Under the pieces are notes generated by a model that did no database searches, was not told the origin of the DNA, and saw only the letters and a list, made by a program, of their open reading frames with translations. The translations under genes were made by a program, and so were the position numbers. DNA of 64,000 nucleotides from Taudactylus pleione (lineage: Eukaryota; Chordata; Amphibia; Anura; Myobatrachidae), in contig JAUIMM010000702.1 in the NCBI GenBank assembly GCA_031769625.1, forward strand, positions 1,485,001-1,549,000, written 5' to 3'. Shown here piece by piece: positions 28,713 through 41,328 of the stretch; position 1 is the stretch's first letter, and each line of letters opens with the position of its first letter.

Positions 28713-30004
28713 ATATCACAAAAGGGGAGGATACAATCGGCGCTCAACCAATGAGGGTATGGGACAATATTGTATAGCGTAGGAATCAATGAAAATAAAT
28801 CAAAAATGATGTGCCCATATAAGTGTGAATCAAAGTAGATCGTATTATGGATATAAAAAACTTTACTATAAATTATGCAATATAATCACATGAAACAATA
28901 AGAAAAAGTCGCCTGCTGAATCCGTAGGACAGACTCAAATGATGGTATATGATGTTGCTAGTAGCAACCACAAATGTTCTGTGCTCAGATCGTCCGTCAG
29001 CACAATGTAGATGATAATGAGACCCTATTGACCGAGGATGAAAGTAAATTATGTCCAATAGCGGCGTCCCGCTGGTGAATTAATCTGCTGCTGTGAACTG
29101 TTGTAAATAGTTGATCTATGTAATAAGTCAATAATAAAGTAGAAATAACTTATTGCAGGTGTACTTGGTCTTCTGCCCGGGTAGGAGAAAATACCACACA
29201 GTAGGTCAGTGCAGGGACTCCGGACTGGGTCCCATCGGCTAGTGTCTAACCAAAGACCTATCCCACACTCAGGATGCTAACCCTGGTGGTCCCCTGTCAC
29301 TGGAGGGGAAAAAGCTGGAGTCAACCGTGCCTGATCACTGCCCGCGTCCCCCTCCGTACGGAGACTCACCTGTCCTGATGCTGCGTGTGGCTGGATCCCT
29401 TCTCCTCCCGTGCTCAGTCTCCTCTTCCTGCTTTGCGTGCGGCGTCCTCAGTTCCCTGATACTTCCGGGTGGTGTGTTTGCTGTGTCACGTGTAGTTCGC
29501 CGGTCACGTGATCGGCTCAAGTTCGGTCTCAGGTCTCAGTGTAAAATCTATTGCTGGATAAGTCTAACCATGGAATATGCGGGTATAATGTCCTCCAACG
29601 CGTTTCGACCACTATGTGGTCTTCCCAGAGGCGAGCTACACGGTTGACTCCAGCTTTTTCCCCTCCAGTGACAGGGGACCACCAGGGTTAGCATCCTGAG
29701 TGTGGGATACATTGTGCTGACGGACGATCTGAGCACAGAACATTTGTGGTTGCTACTAGCAACATCATATACCATCATTTGAGTCTGTCCTACGGATTCA
29801 GCAGGCGACTTTTTCTTATTGTTTCATGTGATTATATTGCATAATTTATAGTAAAGTTTTTTATATCCATAATACGATCTACTTTGATTCACACTTATAT
29901 GGGCACATCATTTTTGATCTATTTTCATTGATTCCTACGCTATACAATATTGTCCCATACCCTCATTGGTTGAGCGCCGATTGTATCCTCCCCTTTTGTG
30001 ATAT
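28713..30004. repeat. Large inverted repeat, probable PLE terminal structure
   Basis: A 297-bp arm at 28713-29009 is repeated in inverted orientation at 29708-30004 with at most a few differences. A second pair of arms (about 29260-29329 and 29639-29707) lies inside, adjacent to the outer arm on the right but 250 bp away from it on the left. The centre holds CACGTG motifs and a hammerhead-like sequence. This arrangement fits the inverted partial termini of Penelope-like elements. Confidence 0.7.
29591..29630 (-). ncRNA. Hammerhead-like motif, strong helix II
   Basis: On the minus strand a perfect GACCAC/GTGGTC stem with a 3-nt loop precedes GAAACGCGTTGG, the characteristic right half of PLE hammerheads. 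The left box reads CTGGGAA rather than CUGANGA, so self-cleavage is probably lost. Confidence 0.4.
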
Positions 30005-31703
30005 ACTTTAAGAGGGAAGACACTCCCCCTTTCTTACTATCAGCAGCTCACCACAAACAACTAGTTAAGAGCCCAGTGCGCAGTGTTGTATTTTTTGTTT
30101 GATATATATATATATATATATATATAAACATACATATATAGTGTATATATACTGTATATATTATCAATAGCTAATACTAAAATAATAAGAACATGCAGTA
30201 CTTATTTAATCAAAGTGTTTGTTGTCCAGATACATTTTCATATATGAACCATTAATTACCTCCTAAGTATATTGGGACGTTATTCTTGTTTTCTTTCTTT
30301 GGCATATGTCTATCTTTTGAGTCTTTTTGACATCTTGAATAAAGTTACATTTTTAATATTATTCTGCACTATTACGCTGTAGTTTGAGATTTCCTGTCAC
30401 ATGTTAAGGCAAAAAGCAGCGATCATTGCATCTAATTATAAGAGTTTTTATAAATATCAGTGATATCTCTTTTTGAATTAAAAGTTTGGAAAAATATTGC
30501 TGAGGGTCTCAGTTAAACATGGATTTTGGATGGATTCACTTTAAATTATGTATGTTTTCACTAAATCTTTCAGCTTCTCCAAACAGCCAGTTCTGAGCCC
30601 ATAAAGAAGGTACGTTACCGTTGTAAATTCCTTCAAATCTGCTATCTTGTTCCCTGCTTTGGATTTTGCGATTAATGCATTTGCTATGCTGGCTGAAGTT
30701 GAACTGTCAGGTATAAATGCAAAAATAAGTATTAGATGTCTGGAATCACACAAGCCGGAAAAAGCTGCGTATTTCAAAACAAACAAGACAGCACCTTGAA
30801 TGGGATAAGAGGCAAGAACTTGATCAATCTATTTTCACTGATGCTAAACAGAACTAGACAATGCATCATTCAGAGTCATATTTTACTTCATCACAATGAC
30901 ATACAACCTGAGACAGGCAGGGATGAAAAGTCACTGTACTTTATTAGCCCATGCATTGTAAAGCATCTTAGCAAGTGCTTAAGCCAGATAAAGCTGCCAA
31001 CATGCAGCTACTATGGCTCAAGCTATAACTCTTACTCTTATCCTTTGGGCCACTGTGGAAGAAAATCTACCATATTGCAGCCACTGTCACTTTACACAGC
31101 ACGTCTCTAAAGCTCTGCTTGTTGTTTCATTCTGTTCTATGTCTCCCTTAGGAAATTCTTCATTTTAATATAAATTGAGAGCTTCATCTTGCAGTGGTAA
31201 AAAAAACAACAACAACAAAAAATACAAGGACGGTTCTGTCTCCTTATAATACTAAGTGATGCATATCAATGTGTTTTACATCATAAGGGATATAATAGCT
31301 TCATCAATCAGGAACATTTAATAAAGAAATAATTTGAGTATTCAAAAGATGATATTGCAAATAAATTGATAATAATGCTGGACCTTTATTTGGTCTCTAT
31401 GGAATTGGTGAACTTCTCTCCAGACAATTAAAGGGATTGTCCCCTTACACTAAACATGGAGAATGTATTGGGTGAGAGCACAATGTATTGAGAAAGCAGA
31501 CAGAAGGCATTTAATATGCCTGGTGGAATTTAAACCGCGAAGATGGGTCAGCATACATTTAGCAACAGGAGTTCATTTTGTTACAATGCTGGGGTTTGGG
31601 TTATGGCATGTTTTTACTCTGGCCTATCAGAAAGATGTGTTTGGGGTGTGGTTTGTGCATTATACTTTTGTCTCTTGTTTCTTCAGGCGTTCCCACTCCC
31701 TCC
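30005..31703. other. AT-rich unique sequence, no gene seen
   Basis: A (TA)n tract at about 30104-30124 and otherwise unique-looking, AT-rich DNA. An open frame on the minus strand (30541-30786) contains an 85-base segment with plausible splice signals (30619-30703), but I recognise no protein in it. Confidence 0.4.
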
Positions 31704-31705
31704 CT

Positions 31706-31712
31706 TTTATTA

Positions 31713-31748
<36 letters not shown>

Positions 31749-31750
31749 TT
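31706..31750. repeat. (ATT)n microsatellite
   Basis: TTATTATTATT run of about 45 bp with one interruption. Confidence 0.95.
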
Positions 31751-31946
31751 GTTGGTTGTTGGCTTTATTGTAACAGGAAAGAACAGTAGCAGTGGCTGTC
31801 TTGTTTTAGGTCTTGAGGTGCTCTTCCTGCCAATACACGGGTTAGGCTGATTTCTACCGTGCTGAGGTCAGCGTCACTACTAGTTCTGGTGGGATTATTG
31901 TGTGTCATTGGGGGGGGGAGCTTTGATACCTTGAGTTGTTGGTGAT

Positions 31947-32211
31947 GGCTGGCAGTTGACCCCCATTTAGGCTTTTGTGAATTACATGCTATGGGCTGGC
32001 AGTTGGCCCCCATTTAGGCTTTTGTGAATTACATGCTATGGGCTGGCAGTTGGCCCCCATTCAGGCTTTTGTGAATTACATGCTATGGGCTGGCAGTTGG
32101 CCCCCATTTAGACTTTTGTGAATTACATGCTATGGGCTGGCAGTTGGTCCCCTTTTAGGCTTTTGCTAATTACATGCTATGGGCTGGCAGTTGGTCCCCT
32201 TTTGAAGCCCC
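31947..32211 (+). repeat. 47-bp minisatellite, about 5.6 copies
   Basis: Units start GGCTGGCAGTTGGCCCCC at 31947, 31994, 32041, 32088, 32135 and 32182, spaced exactly 47 bp, and differ by a few substitutions. Confidence 0.95.
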
Positions 32212-32289
32212 CACTGAAGCTTGACTTACTTGAACAGATGATGCTCTGTGTGTAGGGCCATTCTTTCTTTGCCACCATATCTTTCCTCC

Positions 32290-32488
32290 ATTTTATAAAT
32301 AAACAAAGCATACGAAATGAGTGATAAAACTTGTTGCATATGATAAATGGTGCTCCAGCCAATCAGCTCCCAACTGTCATTTTGCAAACAGATGACAGTT
32401 GGGAGCTGATTGGCTGGAGCACCATTGAATACACAAAGAGTTTTATCACTCATTGCATTTGATAAAACTCATTGATAAATAGGCCCCT
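32290..32488. mobile_element. MITE, left end damaged
   Basis: A long palindrome (about 32348-32424; arms TGGTGCTCCAGCCAATCAGC and complement) and a right end TTGATAAATAGGCCCC. It is the same family as 39904-40108, whose ends are complete. Confidence 0.65.
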
Positions 32489-33463
32489 AACTTCTTGTCT
32501 TTAATTTTGACAAGTTTATATTGTTAACCTGTGTAAATGTAGGTGTAGGCTTACAGCTCCTCTATGCCCCACTGTCCTTTCCAATGGTGGCTTGCCTGCA
32601 CTCCAATTAATGTTTCTCATTGCACCTTATTGTACTGGAGAAAAGCCAGGAAGGCACAATTTGAACTACAATTTTAAAGACAACTTCTCTAGATTATTTT
32701 CCAAGCTGTATATAGAGAAGCAGTGAGTATACAGTAAGAGTTGGATGAAAAACTATAATACAAACAGCATCTTGCTGTGCCTACTTCAATGCAGATAGGT
32801 GCAGAAAGAACACAGGCACCAGAGTGCAGAGATGAGACGCTATTTGAATTTTTTACTTTTTGGTAAAAAACAAACAATCAACGCTCAGCACCAACTCATA
32901 GCAAAATGTTTAAGAACTTTTAAACAATTAAATTGCCAAATAGATGCACCTCTTCCTAAGTAGGGATTCTTAATTCTGCATACTGTCCTGTTGAACAACT
33001 GAGTCAAAGTCATTATTGATCTGTCCAGTACCTAACATAAACAAAATGTAATCAGAATTCAGACAGTTATACCTATTAGCATCAACCAAACTTCACCTGT
33101 GTCACCTATTAGCAAATCATAAAATAATAATATTGTGTAATGAACACAAACATGACTTATTACATAATCACCAAACCAGGATTATGACAGTAAATTGAAT
33201 TTAAAACTAATACCGTAATAAAATAAATTGCATTATTTCTAATAAATTTTTCATAGATGTTATCACCAACTAACATCAGGGTGCTTAGGTATATTTACTA
33301 CCAATATAAGCAGGACTATCACATGCAGGTTTTTCCAGTCCATTCATTCCATGTTGACACTGCAAATACATACCGTGACACGCCTGTTTTGTTAGAGCCC
33401 AGACTCCTGACAGCTCTAAAGTAACTCAAAAGAAACCAAGGATTGTTATTATAGACTGAACAT
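32489..33463. other. AT-rich unique sequence, no gene seen
   Basis: No repeat, RNA gene or coding signal recognised. Confidence 0.4.
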
Positions 33464-33581
33464 ATTTAATTTAAGAGATTATCATAGTTTTCTATATAAA
33501 AAGTTTACTGTAGTTCCCTAAAATTTAATTTAAGAGATTATCATAGTTTTCTATATAAAAAGTTTACTGTAGTTCCCTAAT
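33464..33581 (+). repeat. 59-bp tandem duplication
   Basis: ATTTAATTTAAGAGATTATC through GTAGTTCCCTAAA occurs twice, essentially identical, so the duplication is recent. Confidence 0.9.
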
Positions 33582-33600
33582 TACAGAGTGATGACTTTAT

Positions 33601-34463
33601 GGGCCATATTCAATATGGGGCGAAAAGTCTGTTATCGGCGATAAATTATGTCATAATTTTCGCCTATTTCCAATATCCCCGTATTCAATTTCATTGACTT
33701 TTCGCCGGTGCGAAAAGTCAATGTAAAAAAACCGGGATAATTTTTCGCTTGCCTTTAGCAGGCGAAAAAAAGTGCGAATTGGGGTTTAGGGGTGCATGTT
33801 TTAAAAAAAATAGCCTGAACCCCTGGCAATGGTCCCTAAAAATGATATGTGTTAAAAAAAGTAAAAAAAAAAAAAATAGGGACACCCCAAAAAATTAATT
33901 AAAATTTTGGGTTTTAAAAAAAAAAATAGGGAACACACTTCTAAATTAGCAGAATGGAGTCCAGAGGGGTTCCCTTATAGGTGGCAGGTGTTTCTTCATT
34001 GCGGGAGTAGCGGCTGGTGCATTTTTGCAGAATTTTTAAAAATCATTTAAGGGACTTAAAAATATGCTTGCACCCATCTTCAAGTACCCCAAATTTGATG
34101 GGCATAGTTATTTTTCCCAAAACAACTTCTAGAAGCTCTTCTGCATCACCTTCTTCCAAGCCGCATTTATGCACTTGCCGCGGCTATTTAAAAACCCGAC
34201 TTTGTTCTGCAGGTAAAAACGGGGGTACCCATAGTGATCCCCCAAGTCTGGACATCTTTAGGGGGGTCCTGGGATTATTTCTTGAAAATCTCAGTTTTGT
34301 TTTGCGGATCCAACTTTCGCCGGTTCCCGATATCGCCTACTTTGGAATTGAATATGGGAATAGCGGGCACGTGCGCGATACTTTTCCTGGAAAACAGGCA
34401 AAGGAGGCAAAAAATCCAACAGACGAAAAGTCTGGACTTTTCGCCTCAAATTGAATACGGGCC
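33601..34463. mobile_element. PIF/Harbinger-like MITE, 863 bp
   Basis: Ends GGGCCATATTCAATATGGGG and the complement of GGCCCGTATTCAATTTGAGG, both continuing into GCGAAAAGTC. Flanking TAT at 33598-33600 and 34464-34466 is a 3-bp duplication of the Harbinger type. The open frame at 34017-34454 has no coding character. Confidence 0.75.
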
Positions 34464-34504
34464 TATGTGTCTTTTACAGTATCTCCCAGTTTCCTTGACA
34501 TAAA

Positions 34505-34854
34505 CAGGGCTGTATCTAGGAGTGTGCGACCTGTACAGTCGCACAGAGTGCGGGGCTCTGTGGGCGGCATTGTCGCCACCCCACAGTCCTTGCTTCTGGT
34601 TAGCATAGTGCCTGGAATGTCACCCTGCATCCAGGATTGCTGCTGCAGTGCTGCCGCAGAGTCCTTGAGATGCTCCAGACAGGCACCCTGCAGCCTGTAC
34701 AGCTAATCGGAGCATCTTTAGTACGCGCTGGTCAGCGCTGTAGTTCTAGATGCTGCCACTTTTCCCCCCTGCATGGAGTTATGACGCCATGCTCGCGACA
34801 CCATGATGTTGGGCGCTCAGGGGGCGGGCTAGCACAGGGTGCATTTGAGCCCTG
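34505..34854. mobile_element. Possible hAT MITE, CAGGGCT ends
   Basis: CAGGGCTGTATC at the left and GAGCCCTG at the right are inverted, but flanking octamers do not match. Confidence 0.35.
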
Positions 34855-35179
34855 TTATGGCGCTGGACATGGCAATGGGTCTCCTAAATAGTAGGGACAG
34901 TCACTATCATTTTTGTGCTGAAAATGGAAAAAGTGCTATCAGATATAAATACTACATGACAGTATGTGAAATGAATCAGATCAGATTAGTAAAATACTAT
35001 TCTGCTATTTAGCTATTGCAGAGTCTGTATTTAGGCTTATATGAGTAAAGCAGTTGAAAAGTTGTCATAAAAATTTCCATTTTATTAGCAGTGTTAAATA
35101 GCATGTAAGGAAATATCATAGTAATATGTACAAATTAGATCAGATATGACTTTACTGTACTTGAGGGATATTATTATTA

Positions 35180-35212
<33 letters not shown>

Positions 35213-36288
35213 CATCAGCAGCATTTATTTATACAGTGTAAATCGAATACACAATGAGTTACAGAGACTTTTTTTTCTACAAAATAGCCTTACAATGATA
35301 CAGTTTACAATTTTTCAAATGGTATTAAGTATTTTAGCTTATATAAAGACAATATTTAAAAGTTGCATATATGGGGAATATTTCTGATACAGTAGTTGCA
35401 TTTAAATGTGTTTTATCCCTCCCTCATGGGTTCATTGCATTCATTCTTATAAATTCAAACTGTAAGTAAAACAGGGTACACATGTATCAGACATCCCAAG
35501 AATGCAAACCAACCATATCTCTGCACACTGACTATTAAATGTTTGAAGGGCCATAGACACAAATACATAGCACAGGCTGGATCTATGGTCCACCTGTTAA
35601 TTTGGGAATACAAGATTGTGTGCACCAGTAACGCATTCTTAATCGGGGCTTATGATCCCTTGGTAACCCTCTGTCAATGCATTGTTATACCTGCTTTATC
35701 CAAGTGAACATAATAGATCAAAGACAAAGAGAATTCCTGGGTCTTCTCAAAGTAATATGGTATAACACTTTAAATCTAACGTTTGTTAGAGCTAATCCTG
35801 CTATCGCACCTTCTCTTCATATATGTGATAGTTTTTGGTTCCAAATGTTGGATCCAATCATGTTCTGTGTTATTTCACCAGCTGGGTTCATTTTCTACAA
35901 CAATCGCCCACCTCTGTCCTAGATTTTTGATACATGGCCATGTTACAAGACTGTATTAACATACGAAATAGTGATATACAGTACATGATATAGTGATATA
36001 GTCATATGTATTAAAGTGAATACTGTGGAGAAATTTGAGATGGTGATAGATCTATGGCAGTGATATTGTAGCATACATTACTAAGCAACGAAAAACATGT
36101 CTGTTAGGAGCATTTACAATTTCCATTTGCCAAGTATTAGAGCCATTATATATGTCATCAGCACTAGCAATGCGATAGGACAGAGGGAAATGCTGATTTC
36201 TGATGTTGCACATGTGCACTGCAGCTGCCACCTGGTCAATAAATATCGCATCACTGCATTGCTGCTGTGATACAGGAGGTGATGAGGA
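34855..36288. other. AT-rich unique sequence with (ATT)n
   Basis: An (ATT)n microsatellite at about 35170-35212. No coding signal, RNA gene or transposon end recognised. Confidence 0.4.
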
Positions 36289-36296
36289 TGCTGGAG

Positions 36297-36721
36297 CAGG
36301 GGCGCCAAGAGGGGGAAGTGGGTACTAATTACTTGGGCCTGGTCTTGTTGGAGGAAACCGGTGGAGGACTGGGTCAGCTGCTAAGGGAGACAATATGTTG
36401 CCGCCGGCACCCCCTGACCAGCTGCGAAGAGGAGGGAATGTAAGGGCGGGTGGTGTGTGCACTCAAGTGGAAGTCTCTCTCCACATTGGTGTCGGCTGCT
36501 ATATAATCTGCAGGAGGCAGAGTGCACATAGCCAGCCCTCACGTGTCCTCCTCCCCGCCATCCTGTGAGTGTAGCAGCTGCTGATGGTTCCTCCTGTGCA
36601 GCCGCTGGCATCCTCCTGTACACATATTTCGCATTTTTTAAGAGGGGCCATGGCCGTGTCTTCCCAGATTGGGCACACCCCTTCTCAGTACCGGGGCTTG
36701 TCGCCGCTCTCTACGCCCCTA
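36297..36721. mobile_element. hAT-type MITE with perfect 8-bp duplication
   Basis: Ends CAGGGGCGCC and TACGCCCCTA, flanked by TGCTGGAG at 36289-36296 and 36722-36729. The interior of 425 bp is GC-richer than the surroundings and non-coding. Confidence 0.8.
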
Positions 36722-36729
36722 TGCTGGAG

Positions 36730-38872
36730 GGGTAGTATTCCACACTACTGCTCCAGCAACTTGTGCATTAAAACATTCAGGTGCTAATTCTTCTTGCTTT
36801 AAAATGGCAAAGCAGGGTATATGATAGCCCCATAGCTGTAATCTGATGCCATGTACTGTACTGTCTGCATTCCTTGACAAGATGTACAAAAATGTGTACT
36901 GTGGATTTATTGTGCGTCTGTCTTCTTTGCTTGTTTTCCAACTTCTTTTTAGTAAATAGATTTGGAAATATTTTATTTGAAATACTGTATGTACATTATA
37001 GGTGAAATAAACTGTAAATGATGATAACATATTCCATTGTTCTTGTATGCTTTAATGATGCACTAGGAACATTGCACACTGTGAGTTTGGCAATAAACTC
37101 AATTGACCCATTGACATCTGACAGCTTTTTGTTTTGAGATAATGTTTCAGCTTGTGTGACTCTAAAAACTTCAGCGGGAGAAAAATTACAGCCAGACAGG
37201 CAGCATAAAGACATAGCCCAGGGCACTATCTGCCAATAACTCCTAGGGAAAACTGATTTGTGGTTTCAGATCACATGCACCAAGTGTGTCCATTATTGAC
37301 AAAAAGCGCTTCATCTGAATGTAGATCTATCTTGGCTAACAAGAAAACACTAGAGGTCTTCATTTAGTCATTGAGCCTGGTCCCAAGATATCTGCGCAGC
37401 TGTCACCCCTCTTACCAATCAACACATCAAAAGCTTCTTATTATATTTCCATTTCTACTTAAAATGCCAAATGTGAATAAAGCAAACTCCCCAAAATAGA
37501 GAAAGTGAATGGAATGAAATGTCAAGTCCTGAAAATTACAAGTTTTAAAACACATTTTTTAAACGAATGAATCTTGCACCTTATTATTTTTAACGAGGAA
37601 TGTATTGATAATCATTCATTTATTAAGCAACGTTCCATTTTCTATAAGAAAAATACATTTTACAAAATGTATTTACAAATATCAAATTAAATTGTGACGC
37701 TGTTATAAGATTTGAATCAAAGAGCTAAATGCTATTTTTATATTGCACTGTTAATGTAATGTTTTAGAAATATGTTATATTACAATGTGTATTGCAAGTG
37801 AGGTTATTATATAAGTTTTTTTTTTGCATAAACATACATTTCCATCTATTCGTGTACATATATGTCCATATGTAGTCACATGTTACACTTATGATGACTG
37901 AGGATGCGGAATGGGGGAGGGAAATGATAGTTGAGTTTGTAAATAACTTGAATTACTTTATTAATACTTTACAATGTATGGTACTGTAAAAACACCTATT
38001 GCATTTATCGATAACCCTGTCCAGACACTATTCTTCATAGGGTATATCACATAAATACTGTATGTCCTGCTAGGCATGAGCCCCAAGGTCATTAAGTCAT
38101 ATTTTAACATTTCAGATACAGTCCTTTTCAATCAATCCTGATATCATTCTCCGATTAGTACAAACATACCCTTTTTCCACTACCCAGTAAATTAATGTTT
38201 CTCTATTATCAATTTCAAGGTGAGTACTCTCAAACTTATGACCTCCCGCTTCATTACTATGAGGAGACCTGTCTCACTAATTTTTCTACAGCTCAGGAGC
38301 CTTTCATATTAAGGAGACAAAAGAATGAATACTTTAATGGATATTTACCACAAAGAAGTATTTTAGACATTTACATGGCTTAGGGGTTTATGTAAAAAAC
38401 AAAAACAGAATTACCCCAGCGCTCGTGAGCCAATTAATCAATCACATTTACCTGCTGCAATTCTTTAAAAGGGAATATTTGCAAATCCCTTACATAAACC
38501 TATTAAAAAAGAAAAGAATTGCGCGGGTAAGCAAATTCTCGAGACCACATTTAATATTCCACACAAAATATTTTTTATTTTTACTCTATTATATGTATAA
38601 AATTAATAAAAACAGAAACAACAGAACATATATAATAAAATGTAGGAGCACCTGAATATTATTCAGTTTAAATTAACCTGTTTATGGTTCTCATTCTAAT
38701 AGCATTAGGAGCGATTTGCTACTTCACATACAACATAAACACAACAAGAGTAACAGTGTATCAGCGTCCTGTTTGGCTTAGATACTGACACAATATCAGA
38801 TGATTGGAACCCAGCTGTAATAGTGTCTGTATTTCTATAATAAAAAGAGTTCCTTTGGATGAAATATTATTA
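36730..38872. other. AT-rich unique sequence, no gene seen
   Basis: No recognised repeat. A minus-strand open frame at 36996-37226 looks slightly exon-like but matches nothing I know. Confidence 0.4.
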
Positions 38873-39283
38873 TACCTCTTTTCCACCAAAAACCCGGATC
38901 CGATCTGGGTTTTTGGACATGGTTCCAACCCAGGTCAGACCCCATTTAACTGCACCTTCAATGTGGGTTACTCCCAGGTCAGCCCTGTTCACACTGAAGC
39001 TGGGTCTGCCCTGCTAAACTTGTGAGGTCATAAAAAGTGGGAAGTGACTGCTCCACAACCACCAATCAGCTCATTTTAGGCATAACCCAGGTCAGATAAC
39101 CGGGTTGCGCTGTTTACAATGCACCATTACCCAGGTCCATCCTGGGTCCAACCCTGGTAGTTACCTGGGTTGGATTGCCAGGTCGCTTGACCCGGGTTAT
39201 TTTTCAGATACCCTTTTACACTGAGCTGCAACCTGGGTAGACCCAGCAAAAACCCAAGTTTTTGCTCTGGTGTAAAAGGGGCA
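38873..39283. mobile_element. Harbinger-like MITE with TTA duplication
   Basis: Left end TACCTCTTTTCCACCAAAAA is inverted against TTTTTGCTCTGGTGTAAAAG GGGCA at the right, with TTA on both sides (38870-38872 and 39284-39286). The interior has many CCCAGGT/ACCTGGG blocks. Confidence 0.7.
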
Positions 39284-39709
39284 TTAGTTATTTCTGATAT
39301 TCACTGTACTTGTGAAAGTTATATTCAAGCTGAATCACAATATGGAACAAAAGTCTCAGTATCTGAGATAAGGCACATTACCTCTGTATTCACGATCCCT
39401 CTTTCCTGGCTGATCCAGCAGCCCACTAATAGCGTGCTGACCGCCGGCTGCTTGGTGCAGCACAATTAAGGATCCGGGGTGGACAAAAGCTGTATGTGTC
39501 CGGTTCCCTGCCCTTTCCTCTTGAGAAGTTGGCACTCTCTTAAAGCCTCACCTGTTTGTTGATATGACAGGGGCCATTAGTTGGAAAGAGGCAGGTAGTG
39601 CAAGTCAAGTTACTGGTTCCTACTGCTTGGTAGTTAAATTGTAATCCGGTCACAGTAGCATTCAGGTTAGCTCCAAATGAGGCACAGTAACGCGTTTTGT
39701 CCAGTTTTT
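39284..39709. other. Unique spacer, no gene seen
   Basis: No recognised feature. Confidence 0.4.
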
Positions 39710-39712
39710 TTA

Positions 39713-39903
39713 GGGGTTTATGTATCAGGCATTGAAAAGCTTGGAGAAGTGGACCAGTGGAGAAGATAGCAACCAATTAGCTTTCAAGTAGCATTTATCA
39801 AGTACAGATAATAAAATAATAGGTTGGTTGCTGATTGGTTGCTATGGGAACTTCTCCACTGGTCCACGTCCTTGCTCTTTTCATTGCTTGATACATAAAC
39901 CCC
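39713..39903. mobile_element. Palindromic MITE A of a three-MITE cluster
   Basis: GGGGTTTATGTATCAGGCAT and the right end ATGCCT-like complement ending CATAAACCCC are inverted; inner arms GAAGTGGACCAGTGGAGAAG also pair. TTA lies at the left (39710-39712), while the right edge abuts the next MITE with no TTA. Confidence 0.75.
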
Positions 39904-40108
39904 GGGCCTTATTTATCAATGAGGTTTATCATTCACAACGAGTGATAAAACTTGTTGCATATGATAATGGTGCTCCAGTCAATCAGCTCCCAATTGTTAT
40001 CTGTTTGAAAAATGACAGTTGGAAGCTGATTGGCTGGAGCACAATAATCATACGCAACAAGTTTTATCACTCGTTGTGAATAATAAAACTCATTGATAAA
40101 TAAGGCTC
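39904..40108. mobile_element. Palindromic MITE B of a three-MITE cluster
   Basis: GGGCCTTATTTATCAATGAG and CTCATTGATAAATAAGGCTC form the termini; the interior palindrome contains GTGCTCCAGTCAATCAGCTC and its complement. TTA follows at 40109-40111. Same family as 32290-32488. Confidence 0.8.
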
Positions 40109-40111
40109 TTA

Positions 40112-40539
40112 GGCCGAGATGTACTAAATAGGAAAATGCGGTAAAACCCCCGAAAATGCAGTTTTCGGGTGTTTTACTGCATTCTCCATATGTACAAAGC
40201 ACTGGAATGTGATGCATTCCCATGCTTCATCCTGATGGGTAATGCCACCTTCAGGTGGCGTCACCCAATAGAAGCCTATGGGCTTCTCTTTGGGGACACA
40301 CCCCCTTGGGAGGAATCTTTCAATGAGCCCCTGTGGCCCACTTCCTTCTGCGCATGAACAGAAGGATACCAGAGGGACTTCAGGGTGTTAAACCCGGAAG
40401 TCCCTCTGCTCTGCAGCATCGTAAAGGACAGCTCTTATCAGTAGCACTAGGTAAATACGGTGGTAATGAACTGTGGTATGTACCCAAAGACAGGCGGGAT
40501 GTACCACATCGCTGATGCGATCCTTAGAACATCCCGCCC
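40112..40539. mobile_element. Harbinger-like MITE C of a three-MITE cluster
   Basis: GGCCGAGATGTACTAA at the left is inverted against TTAGAACATCCCGCCC at the right, with TTA at 40109-40111 and 40540-40542. 428 bp, non-coding. Confidence 0.7.
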
Positions 40540-40542
40540 TTA

Positions 40543-41328
40543 GAGAGAAGTTCCTTTTGAGAAATACTGTGCTCTCTCATAATATTCAATTGCATCATTT
40601 AGCCAACTCTTTTTCTCTTTTATAGTGCAAAAGAACAATATAGGACTTCTACTTCTAAAGCAGAAGTTAACCAAGGCTATATCCAATTTATGCAGACTTC
40701 TAATTACTAAAATCACTTCTAACACAGAAAGATGCTTCAAAATGTCTCTTAGATATTCCTACCCTTCCTGAAATGATACATTGGAGTGGGTTTGTTCAGC
40801 TGCCATAACATCTGATTTCTACATAGAGTTTTCTTCATCCCAGTACTCCAAAAAAAAAATCACCTTATTATGACTTTGGGGCTCACTTTGATACTCTTCT
40901 AGAAACTACTTGCCCATGACCCAGATACTTTTAAAGATGTGCTTTTTGCATTGAATGTAATGGAAGTCTGGTACCATTAATTCCTTCTGCTTTCCTGTTG
41001 GAAAAGATGGCCCCAACAAGGGTCCAACCAACAATATATGCTCCTTTAATGTTTATGCTAACTAAAGGGAATTCAAAGTAATTCAAGGGAAAATCATTAC
41101 CTCAAACAACACAAGGACAGAGAAAAAATTCTTACTCTCACCTGCTAAATAAAAAAATAAAATAAAGATGTCTCTTTTTTCAAACCCTATATTTTTTAGG
41201 TTTAGAGATGTAACTGGACTAATTTTTAAATTATTATATATTGCTAGCCTTCTCTATAGCTAGTAGTACTTGATGGTCATTATGCACAATATTAAAATAA
41301 AATGCCTTTAAGTTGACCACAAACATGG
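40543..41328. other. AT-rich unique sequence, no gene seen
   Basis: No recognised feature. Confidence 0.4.

Noticed and set aside
34017..34454. 145-residue plus-strand frame
   Set aside because: Lies wholly inside the MITE at 33601-34463, with no domain and no coding signature.
36996..37226. Exon-like minus-strand frame (TQAETLSQNKKLSDVNGSIE region)
   Set aside because: An acceptor-like AG is present but no clear donor, and no family is recognised; insufficient to call.
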